Shown piece by piece: positions 9,162 to 22,379 of a stretch of 52,151 bases of DNA (its first letter is position 1; each line of letters opens with the position of its first letter). Both the position numbers and the translations under genes were made by a program. The notes beneath the pieces are model-generated. The model ran no database searches. It was not told the DNA's origin and worked only from the letters and a program-made list of their open reading frames with translations. The DNA is from Penium margaritaceum (taxonomy: Eukaryota; Streptophyta; Zygnematophyceae; Desmidiales; Peniaceae), in assembly GCA_023375785.1 (NCBI GenBank), contig SZWC01001201.1, positions 74,347 to 126,497 on the forward strand, read 5' to 3'.

Positions 9162-12100
9162 TCAGCCACCCTCACGCAAGGGACAAATCCTAACACAACG
9201 AATGGCCATCTTTAAGTTTCCGCGAGCTAGTGACTTGGTCAGGAAGTTAGCCCGCTACATGTTTGTGCTGACCCTGATGACGAAGATCGCCTCTCGCTCC
9301 ACAAGATTATGCACAAAATCATGCTTGACAACAATGTGATTTGTATGTGCATGAAGTACACCAGAGATCTTTACACTGGCAAGAGCACTTAGATTGTCAA
9401 AGTGCATGACAGTATAAGTTACAGACTGGTGCAACTCATGAAACAAACAGTGCAACCACACCGCCTCAGCAGCCCTAGCCCCCAGCGCAATATACCCAGC
9501 CTCTAATGAGCTATAATGCAGCTTTGCTATGCCACGACACAGTGGTGCCGACCAGTGAGAACACGTGGCATGTCTAGTTGTGCCCATTAAGGCTCCAAAT
9601 CTAATCAAAGTCTGAATAGTCATTGACTACCACCGAACACTGCCGTTGAAAGAAAATTCTGAGATACAGTTTCAAAGCAACATACCGCACCACTCAGATA
9701 CCCATGTGAAGGGCTCTTTCCAAAGGACACTACAATAAATTGTGCAAGGAGGTTGACAGAGAAGGCGACGTCGGGTCGTGTGCATGTGGCCAAGTACATA
9801 AGAGAGCCAATGAGGCGTAAGTAGAATTCCGTGTCCACTGTCTCTCCCAAAATTTTCCGGATCATCCACCTTTAGGACATCCTCGCCTTCATGTGAGATG
9901 GGCGTGGAGGCTATGGTGACGGCACCACGGAGGTCGGCAAATGCCTCTCCCATGACGCGTGCATGATGAGCCTGATGCAGCAAAAGTGTCCTCCGCTGAC
10001 AATCACGTATGATCCTTATCCCGAGGAACACGGCCACAAGACCGAAGTCCTACATCCTATAGACAGCCTGAAGGATTATCCTGCTCTCCTTCACGGCCTC
10101 CATTAAAGGATACGTGATCATCAAGAGGTTTTCCACATAGCCCAGGATGGCCATTAAGCTCTCTGTTTTATGTCTGAGAAAGGAGGAGGAGTCTGTGCCA
10201 CCCTGCACCTAGCCGGCACGTACCGTTGTACCAGTGATCTCGTGGTTCCAGAACCAGGGTGACTGCTTCATGTTGTACAAGGCCTTGTGCAAGCACAAAC
10301 CCTTGTCACCAACATCAAAGTCTAGTGGCAAAACCATGTAGATCTTCTCCCTAGAGTGCCACGGAGGTTTGCATTGTTCATGCACACCTGGTGAAGCTCC
10401 CGATTGTGGTGAGAAAAACCCCTGAACAAGACTTGAGCATTATTCATATGACCAATAGGTGTGAATGTGTCGGTAAAATTCACACTGTTAACTTGTGAGA
10501 ACCACTTTCTAGTCAAGTGGGCCTTGTAGCAATCTAGTGCACCATCGGACTTCACCTTCTCGTAAAACACCCAATTGGCCTTTAACATCTTCCGTCCAAG
10601 CAAGAGGTTGACAAGCTCATAGACATCATGCTCACAGATGACTCTCAGCTCATCCTCACAATTAACACACCACAATTCTGTATCCTCAGCTAAGAATGCC
10701 TCCTCCAACGTGCTTGGATTTGGCAACGTCAAGGGAAAGCTATGTGTGGCCAAAGTGCAGGCCTCCGGATTCAATCTGACTACAATATGTCCATTTGCAA
10801 CATCACAAGAATCTGCGAACTCATGAGAGACCAACGCTGGATGCACCTGAGTGTAGTCTGCCTCGACACTCCAGCCAAGGGCCCTCATTCCAGGATTGCC
10901 AGTTTGACCACTACGAGTCGGGTGTCTAGGCACCAAGTCAGCCGTCCGTTGAGCCTTAGAGGACATTAGACCGAGGAAGACCAATTGACTCGCAAGAGTA
11001 GCCCAATTATGAGGTGCTCCCCTCAGGGTATGCAACAGGCTTCTAGGCCACAGTCGGAGGGGCTTTGGACTTGTAAGAAAGGGAAGAGGGTGTGAGAGAG
11101 TCACGTGCGGGTGTTGGCACGCAGGTAGGAAAAGCAGGCAAATGCATGGGAGTAGGTGCAACTGGAGGTGATGTCATCAGCGCGGGATCATGTGTGCGAG
11201 AGGAAACGGACACATGCATGGGATTAGGTGTGCCAGAGGGGACTAACACTGGCACGAGATCAAGTTTTCCAGAGGGGAATGATGAGGCTACTGGACCCAC
11301 AACCAAGATGAACGGATCCTCAACAATCCAAGACCAAACATAGGTGAGGAGGCCCAAAGGGACCCATCCGTAGGCCTCAACTCTCCTATCCGCTAAGAAG
11401 CCACACATGTGGGAACGTGGTCGGCTACCAAAGAAAGAATGCTAGACAGGTTGTGGTAGGTGAGAGCCGCAAAGAATAGATCATCTTGAGATTCAAAAAT
11501 GCAATCACGAGTAGGATTCCAAAAGCACGAAGTCTTTGACTGCAAGGAGATGCCAAGGAAGGCTCACATGTGATCCTAAGGTGAGACCTTGGACCCTTCG
11601 TTTTTCTCTATTAACAACATGCAGGATAACGATCCCCAGACGCAAGCGAGATAGAGATTAGCGTGAAACACAACTCATACAACATGACATGGTCCAAAAG
11701 AGAACTATGCGGTTGGTGGTTCTAGACCCATGTCACGTAGGCGAACTTCTTAAATGCAAAGGATTGTGGAAGAGCGCACTGATTCCACATTACATGGATT
11801 ACATGTAATTCTAGGGCTTAGACATGTCGTTTCATTATGATGCAACATGGACAGATAGCTGCCTATAAACATTATCCTCAGCAAAGAATGTCTCCATCTT
11901 GCCTAAGAATTTTCCAGCACAATTTGAGTCAAACCTGTGCAGGGTGTGACGTGATTAGCGCTAAACCATTACTAGGTAGAGGCAAACCGCCAAGGCAACT
12001 TCACTCTTGTGGTGGAGACTATAGACTTACCGCATCTGAGGGTGGGGACATATCAAACCCGATCTAAGAGGAACCTGACTGGGAGGGAACCAAGGAGGTC

Positions 12101-14214
12101 CAAGTGGTCCATCTCTAGTGGACACAGTGCATGGGAAGTAAAGTTACGGTAAGTGTAGTGATGCATCTTATTTTGAGTGCAAAAAAGACAATTGGTCTTG
12201 GGCGGTTTGTTGAAGGAAGCCATGTCAAAACTAAGGGTTGGCTGATTTTGAATGATATTGAACACAGTGTCTGAGCTCAAATGACAAAGAATGTGATGTA
12301 GCAAGCGCTGGTGCTTGGAGGAGAGAATATGAGTGATGAAAATACGTACAGAAGAGGGAGAGGAAGAAGAAGCAAAATGAGTGCAACTAGACACATGATA
12401 CATGTCATCAACAATGGAAGCAAAAGAACAATGGCACGTATGTCAAGAGCAGTCACTATGGAACGTTAGCAGAGTGCTGAGAATTGAGACGCATCTTGAT
12501 CCATGCAAAAGCAGAGAGCAGGCTGAGCTCAAGATCTGGCACAAAGAGCACGTACAAAATGTACAAGGGACCAGATGGACAATCAAAGTACAGTATTCAG
12601 ACTTCCAAAACTGGCAACGACCGACCAAGCCTTGTGCAAACTAAGAAAACGGACGCAACGGGACCAAGCACAACAAAGTCAATTCAACAATAGATCATGT
12701 GATGGGTGGCATCAGAGTCAAAGATCCATGTGCCACTCGGTGCATGACCTATTGATGACACTGAAAAACATGCCAAAGAACCTTCTGTCTTTGTTGGACA
12801 CTCAACAAAAGGAATCAAGGTAACAAGGGACAACATGGAAGTGTGACTTGTCAAGCGAGTCCGTACTTTTAGGTCCATCCTCATCACAAGCTGATTGAGT
12901 CCCTTCACAAGCATCATCCCTGAAAAAAAAAAAGACAGTAAGACATGCTGTCTAGGGATCGCCCAGCTGTGAAGAAATACTCATACCTTCATGAGTCCAA
13001 AACACCTGTAGCTAACAAAGTCTCGCGATCATACAATCCCAATGAGACATGTTTTTGATGCCGCCCGGAGTGGTAGAAGGCTTGTCTACTGTCACAATCA
13101 CCGCACGACCCTCCTAGGGTAATGCCGGGAGACTTTTGCTATGCGTGCTTAGCCTTGAGGCCACATGTAATCTAGCTCCAGTCCAAGGGTTGCTGGCACT
13201 TTGTGTCGCAATGAGTGGCGCTATTGTTGTACCGGTGGACAGAGCATCCACTGCCAGTTCTTTCCAGTTGTTGCTACTGTTGATGCTCCTTATTGCATTT
13301 ATCATCTCTCTTTTTTCCCCTATGTGGTTGCAGTCACACCCTGAGCTGATGTGGACAAGAAAGAGGAAGAGTAAGAAGAATAAAGAGAAATGGAGGAGGA
13401 GCTGAGAGTGAGAGGGGTCATCATGGATGCAATCATTGCTGCTACCAAGGGGCTCCTCTGATAAGCTTGAGCAGTCTCCTTGGCCCTCTTTTGCAGGAGA
13501 TAGTACTGATGGGCCAAAGTAAGGAGCTCAACAGACTAAAAGAGCTCTTCTAGGGTGGTTGGATCTCAAAAGGTGAAGAGGTTGATGTACTCCATTTGTG
13601 TATCGAATGATGGTATCGACCTCCCAGAGCTAAGATCCTCTGCTAGTACCGAGCTGGATGTAGATGCACATCGTGTGGCGCCAATATGTTATTGCTTACT
13701 TTGACTCTCCCTGGTGTAGGGAGTGGAACTCTTAAAGGTGGATAACAATTGTTGTGTTTTTCTCTCTATAGAACAAGGTGAGGGCCAAGTCCCATCCACG
13801 ATGAGGGTCGGCCCCATCACCCATTCAAAGTGTGTCCAAGAAAGGATGGAAGTCCACAACCATCTCCGGGAGAACAACGGAAAACAGACCATGCATGCTC
13901 TTGCTGATGCCTGAGTTTGAAGGACGTCCGACTATGGTACTCATTCATGAAATAATGTCACACCCTCTCTTCATTAGTCCACGCATAGAAAAGTACCTCA
14001 CAGTACTCAAACCCAATATCACTATCGTAACAGGGTGGTGAAGTCTCAACGTCCTTTGGTCACCGCTCATTGGAGGGGGGGGCAATCGTAGGCATTGGAG
14101 CAAGCACCCTTGGAATGGAAACCCCGTCAAAAGGAGTGGCAAGTCACCTGTCTCGACGGAGTCATACCCGATAGTGCCACCAATGCATTTGTAGGTATGC
14201 ACTTCTGGATCCAT
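9162..14214 (-). pseudogene. copia-B: decayed Ty1/copia gag-pol, minus strand
   Basis: Read on minus: gag remnant (about 14214-13320, with PKDVETSPP matching the PKDFETPPP of copia-D), a knuckle region at 13305-13114, protease with GTWIFDSDATHHM near 12690 (DSG of the active site has become DSD), integrase zinc region at 12403-12053 (HQRLLHHILCH...CLFCTQNK, both cysteines kept), reverse transcriptase N-half at 11161-10322, and RNase H segments at 10037-9255 (ARAAEAVWLHCLFHEL). It ends in TGA (9162-9164) at the same place as copia-D. Frameshifts and stops are frequent, and most of the integrase core and the YVDD part are not readable. No LTR of its own is recognised on either side; the left end runs into copia-C. 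Closest relative in the window is copia-D. Confidence 0.85.
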
Positions 14215-14999
14215 TAGTGCAAGTTGTTACTGAGGGGCCTAGCCAAAATCTTGGCTCGGCGTCCGAAACTCAGTAGTTTGTTTTGTTAGTCGGAGACTTG
14301 GTCAAAATTCTGACTACAGGTCCGCGGACCTGTTTCAAAACTCGTTACACCCCATCAACAAACTTGACCCAAAAGTGGGAGAGGCACATCGAAACAGTGC
14401 AGGGAATCCTTACATCATGTGCAATGAGCTCTGCACCTTGAGAACGGTGCTTCACATGTGAAGGAAGGCACCACTGCGTGTGTGCACCATGGAGGCATTT
14501 AGCGTTTCTTTGGTGGGTGAGACATGTGCTTCGACAAGCATAATTTGGGCTACGCTTGGCTGAATTGCATACGGTTTGGTATGTTGGAGAGCTCATGACT
14601 AGCCATATGAATGTTATGATCATGTCCATGTACATAAACTACTGCAAAATGCCGTTATTCCCTTCACAAACTGACTGTCTCTAAATTCCTGCTCACATAG
14701 CGTGAGCCGACCAGAAAGCTCACGCTCAGTCTCAGATTCGTCCAAAACGAAAGACATAAACCACTAGATAAAATGAATTCCAAATTTGGGACCACACCAT
14801 GTGAATTCCTTGACAAAGGGTTATGGGTCCACAGGTCTGATCCTCGCCAATATTCACGGCTTCCGTAGTGCACGCGATTATCATTTTGGACGTTGTCGTG
14901 AAGCACTGAGAACCTGTCGGAGTAGAAGCTGCGCAAATGGCGTACAAGGGGACGTAGCCCATTCAGAAGTATGCGGATGGCCTATGCTTTAGGCTATGG

Positions 15000-17900
15000 A
15001 GCTCGTAGTTTGGGCTGCAACTTGTGCATACCAGGCTGTTGGACGTCATGTTGGGAAAGGAGCTGCTTGTAGAGGCGATTGGTGCAGACGTGGAGCGACA
15101 GGCCTTCAGAAAGAAGAACATGGAGGCGCTTATGCTCTTGGTGTCCGGGACAGCCGAGTCGCAGTGGGGCTACTTCCAAGGCTGCAAGCTGGCAGTCGAA
15201 GCTTGGCAAAAACGTTGCGCCATCCACCAATCCAAGTCGCTTGTGAACAAAATCTTCATGATGAAGCAGCTCCTCAAAGTAAGAATCAAGGAGGACAATG
15301 ATATCATTTCTGCCATGTAGCAAATCGAGTCGCTTGCCTCACAATACAACGATGTGGGATGGAATATCAACACGTAGCTACAGGCGATGGCCCTCCTCAC
15401 GGGCCTACCTGACAGTTGGGGTCTCCTCATCCCCGTCCTTGGAGGATGGCCAGAGGACTAGCTCACCTATGGTGCGGTTGCAGAGTACTTCCACAACGAG
15501 GAGCAACACCAGAGCTGTAGGGAGTCCTTGTCTTCCTCATTGACCCTCATCACCAAAATGTGTGGTTGCAGAAGTGGGGGCAAAAGAAGCGGCGGAAAGG
15601 GCAACGACAAGGATGCCAATAAAGGTGCGTGCCACAGCAGCGGCAAGGAGGGCCATTGGACTCGTGAGTGTGCGAAGCATGTGAAGGCCGGAGGCAAAAA
15701 TACCGAAGGCAGGTTGCTCTACAACAGCAACAAGGACCACTTCCTCAAGGAGGCTGACAGGCGGTGCCTGGATTCCGGGGCTGAGGAGCACACTCAGGTC
15801 GAGAAGGTGGGGTTCGTCACCTACGAGAAGTCCTCCAAGTCAATGGTGGTCGCAAACAATAAAGTCGAGCCTGTAGCCGGCCAAGGTGACGTGGAGGTGG
15901 AAGTCGTAGTGTATGTGGTAAGAAGGAGCTGTGTGCAATCCGTGATGTGCAGTACGTCCCCGGCCTGGCTGACATTGTAAGTGTCAGCCTCTTGACAAAT
16001 AAGGGATATGAGGTGCTCTTCTATAGGAAAGGCGCATGGTGCACAACGACGGCGGCGGCAAGGTCGTGCTGGAGGCAAAGCACGAGGGCGGTCTCTACAT
16101 TGTGGAGATCAAGGTGATCTCCACGACATCAAATGCAGCAAACTTGTAGGAGCGCATCATCAACATGGCCAAGGGAGGGAGCGCTGATTTGGAGCTCTGG
16201 CACCGACGGTTGGGGCATTCAACATCCATAACCATTAAGGAGATGGCAAAGCGTGACATGGTGCACGGCCTCGTCATTGACGGTACAGCAGACATGGCAA
16301 CAGATGCAGTAGTGCACCAAAAGAGCGTGCCTTGCATTTTGGACAAAGTGTGGCGCAAGCGGTTCAACAAGAACGTGGCTCGTGCAAAGGACGTGCTGGA
16401 GGTTGTGCACAACAATTTCCACGGACCATTCAAAACGCCTTCAAATAGTGGCCTGAGATATTTTATCACCTTCATCAATGACTGCAGTAGGAAGATCTTC
16501 GTGTACTTCATGAAGCGGAAAAACGAGGTCCTAGACCGGTTGAAGGAGTACATTGTAGCAGGGGAGAGGCAGATTGGTTGGAAGGTCAGAGTGCTACGCA
16601 ACGACAATGGCTGAGAGTACGTGGGCTGTAGCGGGTGGGTGAAACAAAAGGACATCCAGTGGGAACCCACTACGCAATGCTTGCCACAGTCCAACAGAGT
16701 GGCGGAGCGGGAAAACCACATGCTACTAAACATCGTGTATGCTTATAGATGTAGGGTTTCCGTGAGGGTTCTGAACGGAGGCTGTGCGTACGGCGAGCTA
16801 CACCATTAACCTCAATCCAAGAGCGGTGCTGAAGGATAAGGGCGGCTGGAAAATGCCGTAGGAGGTTTGGAGTGGGCGCAAGCTAAATGTGGCACACCTG
16901 AAGGTGTTCGGGTGCAAGGCGCACACGATGGTGCAGGCGGCGCAGCGATGCGACAGGAAGCTGGAACCATGGGCGAAACTGTGCTTGTTCCTCGGCTACA
17001 CGAGCGCGCAAAGGGCATATCGGCTATGGGACCCGCACACACAAGAGATCATCCGCGGCTACGACAGCAAGTTTAACAAGCAGCAGAGCTTCAACAGTAG
17101 CAACAACGACATGATCATTGGGAATACTCCAAAACAGGGGGAGTGGTTCCATCTCGTTGACTACGAGAAGGAGCCGGCGGATGCGGAGGTCGAGGATGTG
17201 ATGTCGGAGTGTGGCGGTGCAGCAAGTGCAGCAGCCGACACGGAGGACTTCAACGACGATGTAGCTAGGATGGAGATTTGGTGGAAAGATCCATCAGAGG
17301 AGGCATTATGGATGCCAAAGTACACACTCTCGACAGAGTTTGCGTCGGGCGTCGAAGAAAAATCCTCCAGAAGTGCTGCCCGTCCGGTAGATGTTTCGTC
17401 AAAGTGAGCAGACTCGAAAGGATCACAGTAGAGCGACGAGGTGCCGCCAAAACTGCCGCGCCGTAGTGGGAGGCAGGGGAGAGATGGGAAGCGCTTCGAC
17501 GCTAGCACCAGTCGATGGATCGGCATGACACGGTGCATGCTGGCTGCGTCAACGGGGCCGACGACCGTCCGAGGGGAAGCAATGGGACGTTATCATCAAG
17601 TCAGAGTTGGCGTCCATTGTTGAAAACGATATGTGGGAGTTGGTTGACAGGCCGAAAGACGCCAAGGTCATCGGTTCCAAGTGGGCCTTCAAGACAAAGT
17701 TCACAAAAGAAGGTATGGTGGACAAGTACAAGGCGCGGCTCATGGCGAGGGGGTACGTACAACGTGAAGACAAGCATTACGATTATACATTTTCCCCCCG
17801 TTGCCAAGTTCACAAGCATCCGGACGATCCTTGCGGTGGCAACCACAAAGGATGTGGAGATCCACTAGATGGATGTAAAGACAACCTTCCTCAACGGCAT

Positions 17901-19129
17901 CATCAACAAAGAAATCTACATGGAGGTACCGAGGGGTTGGAGGCGCCGGAGGGCAAGGTGTGCAAGCTGCAGAAGTCCTTGTATGGGCTGAAACAATTGC
18001 CCGAATGCTGGTACCAATATATGGACAGCTTCATGGCACAACTCGGCTTCAATCGTTGTGAGGTGGATCACAGTGTGTACGTGTAGCGTAGCAAGAAGCT
18101 CCATCAGATCATTGCACTCTAGGTGGATGATCTAATCTTGTGCTCCTCAGACCTGCCGTGCCTATAGCAGCTGAAAACGTAGGTGAGCAGCAAGTTCTAG
18201 ATGTCGGACATGGAGGAGCTGGATTTCTACATTGGGATGAGCATTACGCAAAACTGGAGGGCGCGTACGTTTGAGCTGGGACATTCCAAATATGTGGCCG
18301 AGGTGCTGAAGCGGTATGGCATAGAGGACTGCAAACCAGTCTGCAGTCCTATCTCTACGACCTATGAACTGAGTGCGGCAATGGCGCCGCAAACAAAAGA
18401 AGAGCGGGAGGATACGGCAGGGGTGTCCTACCAATCGGCGGTGGACACCCTCATGTACGCCATGGTAGAAACTCAACCGAACCTGGCTTACACTGTGGGC
18501 CAAGTGAGCAGATACATGGCCGATCCAAGGGCACTATACTGGCAGACAGTCAAGCGCATCCTCTGCTACTTGTAGGCGACGCGACACGTGTGCATGAGGT
18601 TTGACGGTAAGGGATGGGCGGACCCCTTGCATCTGGTCTGCTACACGAATGCAGACTATGCTGGCGATGTGGACAAGCGGAATTCCACATCCGGCTACAT
18701 GTTCTTCCTCACTGGGCAGCGGTCTCGTGGTGCAGTAGGAAGCAGGACTGCGTCACCACCTCCATAGTGGAAGCAGGTTACATCGCGCTGGTCGAGGCGG
18801 TCAAGGAGGCGGTGTGGCTCCACAGGTTGCTTGGGGAGCTGGGCGTGCCGCGGCAGGAGCCTACGGTGGTGCAAGAGGATAACACAAGCTCCATCTCGTT
18901 GACCAACAACCCAACGCAGCACAGGAGGACAAAGCACATCGACGTGCGTTATCATTACGCACGGGACATGGCTAAAAAGGGGAAGGTGGTGCTACAGCAC
19001 TACAGCACACACAATATGCTTGCGGATTGCTTGACCAAAGCGCAACCCGCTGACCAGCACGTGATGAGCATGGCGGGGCTTGTGATGACCAGCTATGATG
19101 GGCTGGAGGATGTAGCAGAAGACGAGTGA
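15000..19129 (+). pseudogene. copia-C gag-pol polyprotein, broken mainly by TAG codons
   Basis: Order: gag (15000-15560); zinc knuckle CHSSGKEGHWTREC (near 15633, second Cys replaced by Ser); protease CLDSGAEEH (near 15770); integrase with WHRRLGH, then VHNNFHGPF where the first catalytic Asp should be (Asn instead) and RNDNG for the second; reverse transcriptase (17600-18200) with SLYGLKQLPECWYQ and VDDLIL preceded by a stop; RNase H (to 19129) with SIVEAGYIALVEAVKEAVWLH. In-frame stops: TAG at 15006, 15318, 15375, 15459, 16147, 16859, 17429, 17866, 18084, 18120, 18165, 18180, 18198 and 18573; TGA at 16612 and 17405; no TAA. Frameshifts occur near 15915, 16750, 17795, 17930 and 18710. The natural end is TGA at 19127-19129. 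Confidence 0.9.
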
Positions 19130-19172
19130 GAGAAAGCTGGAGTAGCGGGTATGGAAGGTGCAAGGGAGAGAA

Positions 19173-19720
19173 TGTTGAAAAATTGCCCCTCCGCATGTCC
19201 AAGAACGGTGCCGGGAGGCGCCGACGAACCGCCAGAGAGGAAAATCCTCGCAGTTGGATCTAGCAACTCAAGGATTTCTCGGATCCTAAAATGGAGGATT
19301 TTCCCTGAAACTCACTAAATCCGGTGGACGTTGTTTTACTGGAATTGGACAAGTATCAAGGAGATATGATCTTCCAAAGTTGGGTTGTGTGCGGTGGATC
19401 AGGGAGCCGGCCGCGACTTGACTTCTAGTGAATAATCGACCGGATCGAGTAACAAATGTCCATCTGGAGATTTTGCTCTGGAAAGACTGCCGAGGGATCC
19501 GGTAAATAATTCAACGGATCCGGTGGTTCAGGTTGCTATTGAGGGACTTAGCCAAAATCCCGGCTTGGAAGCCCAAGACAATTGGAGAAAGCCCAGGACT
19601 GATGCCCACCAACGCTTTGGAGGTGGAGGTGTTTTTAGGGCTTTGTAGCAACTACTCTCCATTCATGAAAATCTCTGCTTGAGTTGCTGTACCTCTCTTC
19701 AATGTCACTCATAAAACCAC
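19173..19720 (+). repeat. Probable 3' LTR of copia-C
   Basis: Starts TGTTGAAAAATTGCC after the purine tract at 19162-19172, 43 bases past the coding stop. Several CCGGTGG/GGATCCGGT motifs recur inside. Only the block 19528-19575 has a visible partner (14219-14264). The exact right end was not found. Confidence 0.55.
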
Positions 19721-19879
19721 TGCGTGGAGTTGGTAAGATCACAAACAAGAAGCGTTTATTTCCTTGAGAAACACTTCAACCTCACCGTTGGCCATACGAC
19801 TGACAAAACATTGCAGCCACGATTGAATTCGATCGAGCTATTAGAGCCAACATCCTTCAAGACAAGCACAGTGGAGAAC

Positions 19880-21150
19880 AATCAATTGCGTATATGTGGA
19901 CGAGATTATGTTGGCCGGAACAAAACTACGCTTTGAACAAAAGCGAGGATTTGAAAGTCGTACACACGTTCAACACATGGTAGTGCTACCTGGAATGGCG
20001 ATGATGTCTTGTTTACACTGATCACCATGCACTCAAATGTCTCAAGACTTAGCCAAATGTAAGCCGTTGACAAACTCTATGCATGGAGTTCTTCAGGTCC
20101 AGCCATGACTACGACATCAAGTACCAGCATGAAAATGCTACTATTGTGCATTCTCTCGGTTGACGATCAAACTTTATGGCTGATATCAGCACGATGCCTA
20201 TAAAACGAGACCCGTACCTTGCGCGGGATTTCATGCGCTTCGATGAGTACAAAATAAACCAAGCTTTGGTACCATTACTTTTACTTGCTACAAGAATTTA
20301 TTTATGAGACCATCATCCACCCAAGCGACAAACTGCGTTGCATAAGACTTGTGATGTTTTTCATCGTGGTAGGTCGTGACGAACCAAAATTCTAGATTTA
20401 CTTCAATCACTGTCAGTACTTAAAGAACCATGGTTTACATCTCCATGATATTCATGGCGGGTTTTCTTGCTACATCGGAGGGTTTTGATGCAATCGTGGT
20501 CGTGGTCAACAGGTTTTTGAAGATGTGGTGCTTCATCCCAATGACAACCTTGGTCATCACTGCGAGAACAACACGTCTGTTCCCCAATAACATCTTTCAA
20601 AATACAACATTCTCTCGTCCATCACCAGTGACAGGGATGAGAGGTTCACCAGCAGATTCCAACTATTAAGGGTCTTCCATCCCCCGACCGATGAGTGGAC
20701 TGAGCACATCAATCAGGTGCTTGATTAACTGATACGAACTCCATGTGATAGTCAGCATGGGACCCCTGCAAGCACTTCCTCGGCACGGACGTGCCACATC
20801 CACCTTCTATTGAAGCAGAAGAAGGCACAGAGTACACCGCCAATGATGTTTGGGACAACACGACCGTGGGAATGTCCCAAAGTATCTGGTCAGATGGTAG
20901 GACAACGACCCGTTGCTTAACAGCGAGGAGCCCTGCGACAACCTACAAGACATTGATCATCTGATCAAAGGCTATCTTAGTGGGTGTCAGGTTATGGCAT
21001 GCCACGCTGGAGGATGTTGCGGCTCAATGGAGAGGGGATGAGTGTAGTGTTATGACATACATGAATCCGTACACTTTGTGCATGGGCATTTGTGTCGCCA
21101 CATTCATGGCCCCGTGCGCTATCCTTCGGAATTTTATACCAATCGGCTGA
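19880..21150 (+). pseudogene. gypsy-1: Ty3/gypsy RNase H-integrase fragment
   Basis: RNase H similarity begins near 19885 (PEQNYALNKSEDLKVVHTF) and includes VYTDHHALKCLKT at about 20010. Integrase core follows in another frame: EGFDAIVVVVNRFLKM at about 20476, AR-T-RLF-NN-F, then SDRDERFTSRF near 20625, the usual core with its Asp residues. A weak match to the end of the core (EHINQVLD, 20705) follows. Many stops and frameshifts. There is no gag, protease or reverse transcriptase, so this is a 5'-truncated relic that copia-C abuts on the left. Different and more decayed than gypsy-2. Confidence 0.8.
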
Positions 21151-21279
21151 AGACGTTTTTGTCACCTTCCCCAAAATTTGGTCGAGAAGGACTGATAAGT
21201 TTATAACATATTTTATTGATGCTTCGATAGCATTCGGATGAACTCTTGACGGCTATACCTTTATAAGACGCGCCTCATT

Positions 21280-21420
21280 ATCTAAAGAACCCCCAACTTA
21301 TCTATGGAGTTTTTTTTTTAAGTTGCCTCTCCCGACGCGGCGACACACGTGTCGCTTGACTAAAATGCTTGAGACGTGAAGTATGCCTTATTCTTGTTTA
21401 TGCTATTGTATTTATGTGTT
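21280..21420 (+). repeat. Diverged gypsy LTR remnant (probably of gypsy-1)
   Basis: The stretch with GACGCGGCGACACACGTGTC and flanking TATGGAGTTT lines up with the middle of the gypsy-2 LTR (GACGCGACTCCACACGCGTC, about 21989-22008). It lies just downstream of the gypsy-1 coding relic in the same orientation, so it is the likely remains of that element's 3' LTR. Sequence between 21420 and 21651 is unassigned. Confidence 0.55.
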
Positions 21421-21651
21421 GAAAGGTCTCTATTATTCTTCTTGGAAATACAATCATTGCCTTTTTCAATGTATTCAACTAACTTAATTCCTCAAATTAT
21501 CTTCTCCTTCGAACGTCATCCTTGTGGGCCATCCATGTTTTTCTTGTCGGAATGGTTGGAGTTTTTACATCCATAAATTTACAGTTCCAGTTTTTACTAA
21601 GGGTTTTCATCGTATTTGTCCATGATATGGACGTCTTTAGGTACAGATTGG

Positions 21652-22182
21652 TGTTACGAACCAGATGTACACGTGTCCCTAATCTCTCCAAGTGGGAATT
21701 CCTGTCATTACACAAATAGTCCACCGCGCGTCAAGACCCCGATTTTCACTCCGAGGGTCGAGGGCGATTCGACCAACTGTCCTCGCCCTCCGGCAAACCT
21801 TCTCGCACTTTCTGAAAATTTTGACCACTTTCGGAAGTCATCGATAGAAGTGTCATGAACTTTCAGTCGACTTCTCGACGCATGGAGATGTATCGAGATT
21901 TATAAATATGCATCTCACATCTTCGCGATTGATCTTCAAAGCATCCCAATTCCTCGGTGGAGTTTCTCAATCCGACCACTCACGACGCGACTCCACACGC
22001 GTCGCTCGACGATTGACCCCAACCACGTCTCATTTGTAACTTTACACTTGCATATATGTGTCTGATAATTTCAACACTTGTCATTGAGGTACACTTACTG
22101 CTAATTATGAATTGCTCAAGTGTCCCCAACCTTCAAGCGGTTTCTTCCTTGCAACTTCTACCTGTTCACCATCGACATAACA
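21652..22182 (+). repeat. 5' LTR of gypsy-2
   Basis: TGTTACG...CATAACA, preceded by ATTGG. A canonical TATA box TATAAATA lies at 21901-21908; the 3' LTR has the altered TATACAAA at the same place. The LTRs have clearly diverged, so the insertion is old. Confidence 0.92.
21901..21908 (+). promoter_or_regulatory. TATA box of gypsy-2 5' LTR
   Basis: TATAAATA about 280 bases before the LTR end, in a position usual for an LTR promoter. The 3' LTR counterpart (near 34223) is TATACAAA, so only the upstream copy is intact. Confidence 0.6.
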
Positions 22183-22184
22183 CT

Positions 22185-22196
22185 TGATATCAGAGC
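22185..22196 (+). other. Primer binding site of gypsy-2
   Basis: TGATATCAGAGC, two bases after the LTR end. It differs at the third base from the common initiator-Met site TGGTATCAGAGC; the rest is identical. Confidence 0.8.
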
Positions 22197-22379
22197 GTAG
22201 TGGTGCTGGAGAGGCATCTGACTACTTTACTCATCCAAAATCATACCTTGCATAAGCCGTCAGTGTATCTCGCACGTCAAGACTTCGTAAACTTTGCGAC
22301 TATAACATGGAGCGAGAAAGCACATCCGAAGACACGTAGCGGGTCTTTGGCGACGACTCCGACGAAGGAGGAGCAGAAC

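Larger units (their letters stand above)
14219..19720 (+). mobile_element. copia-C: Ty1/copia element with truncated 5' LTR
   Basis: A plus-strand element of a different copia lineage from A/B/D/E. A purine tract AAGGGAGAGAA (19162-19172) precedes TGTTGAAAAATTGCC (19173), the likely start of the 3' LTR. A block inside that LTR (19528-19575, ...TTAGCCAAAATCC...) recurs at 14219-14264, marking what is left of the 5' LTR; about its first 350 bases are missing, at the join with copia-B. The right boundary near 19720 is set only by the start of gypsy-1 coding similarity. No target duplication could be identified. Confidence 0.75.
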
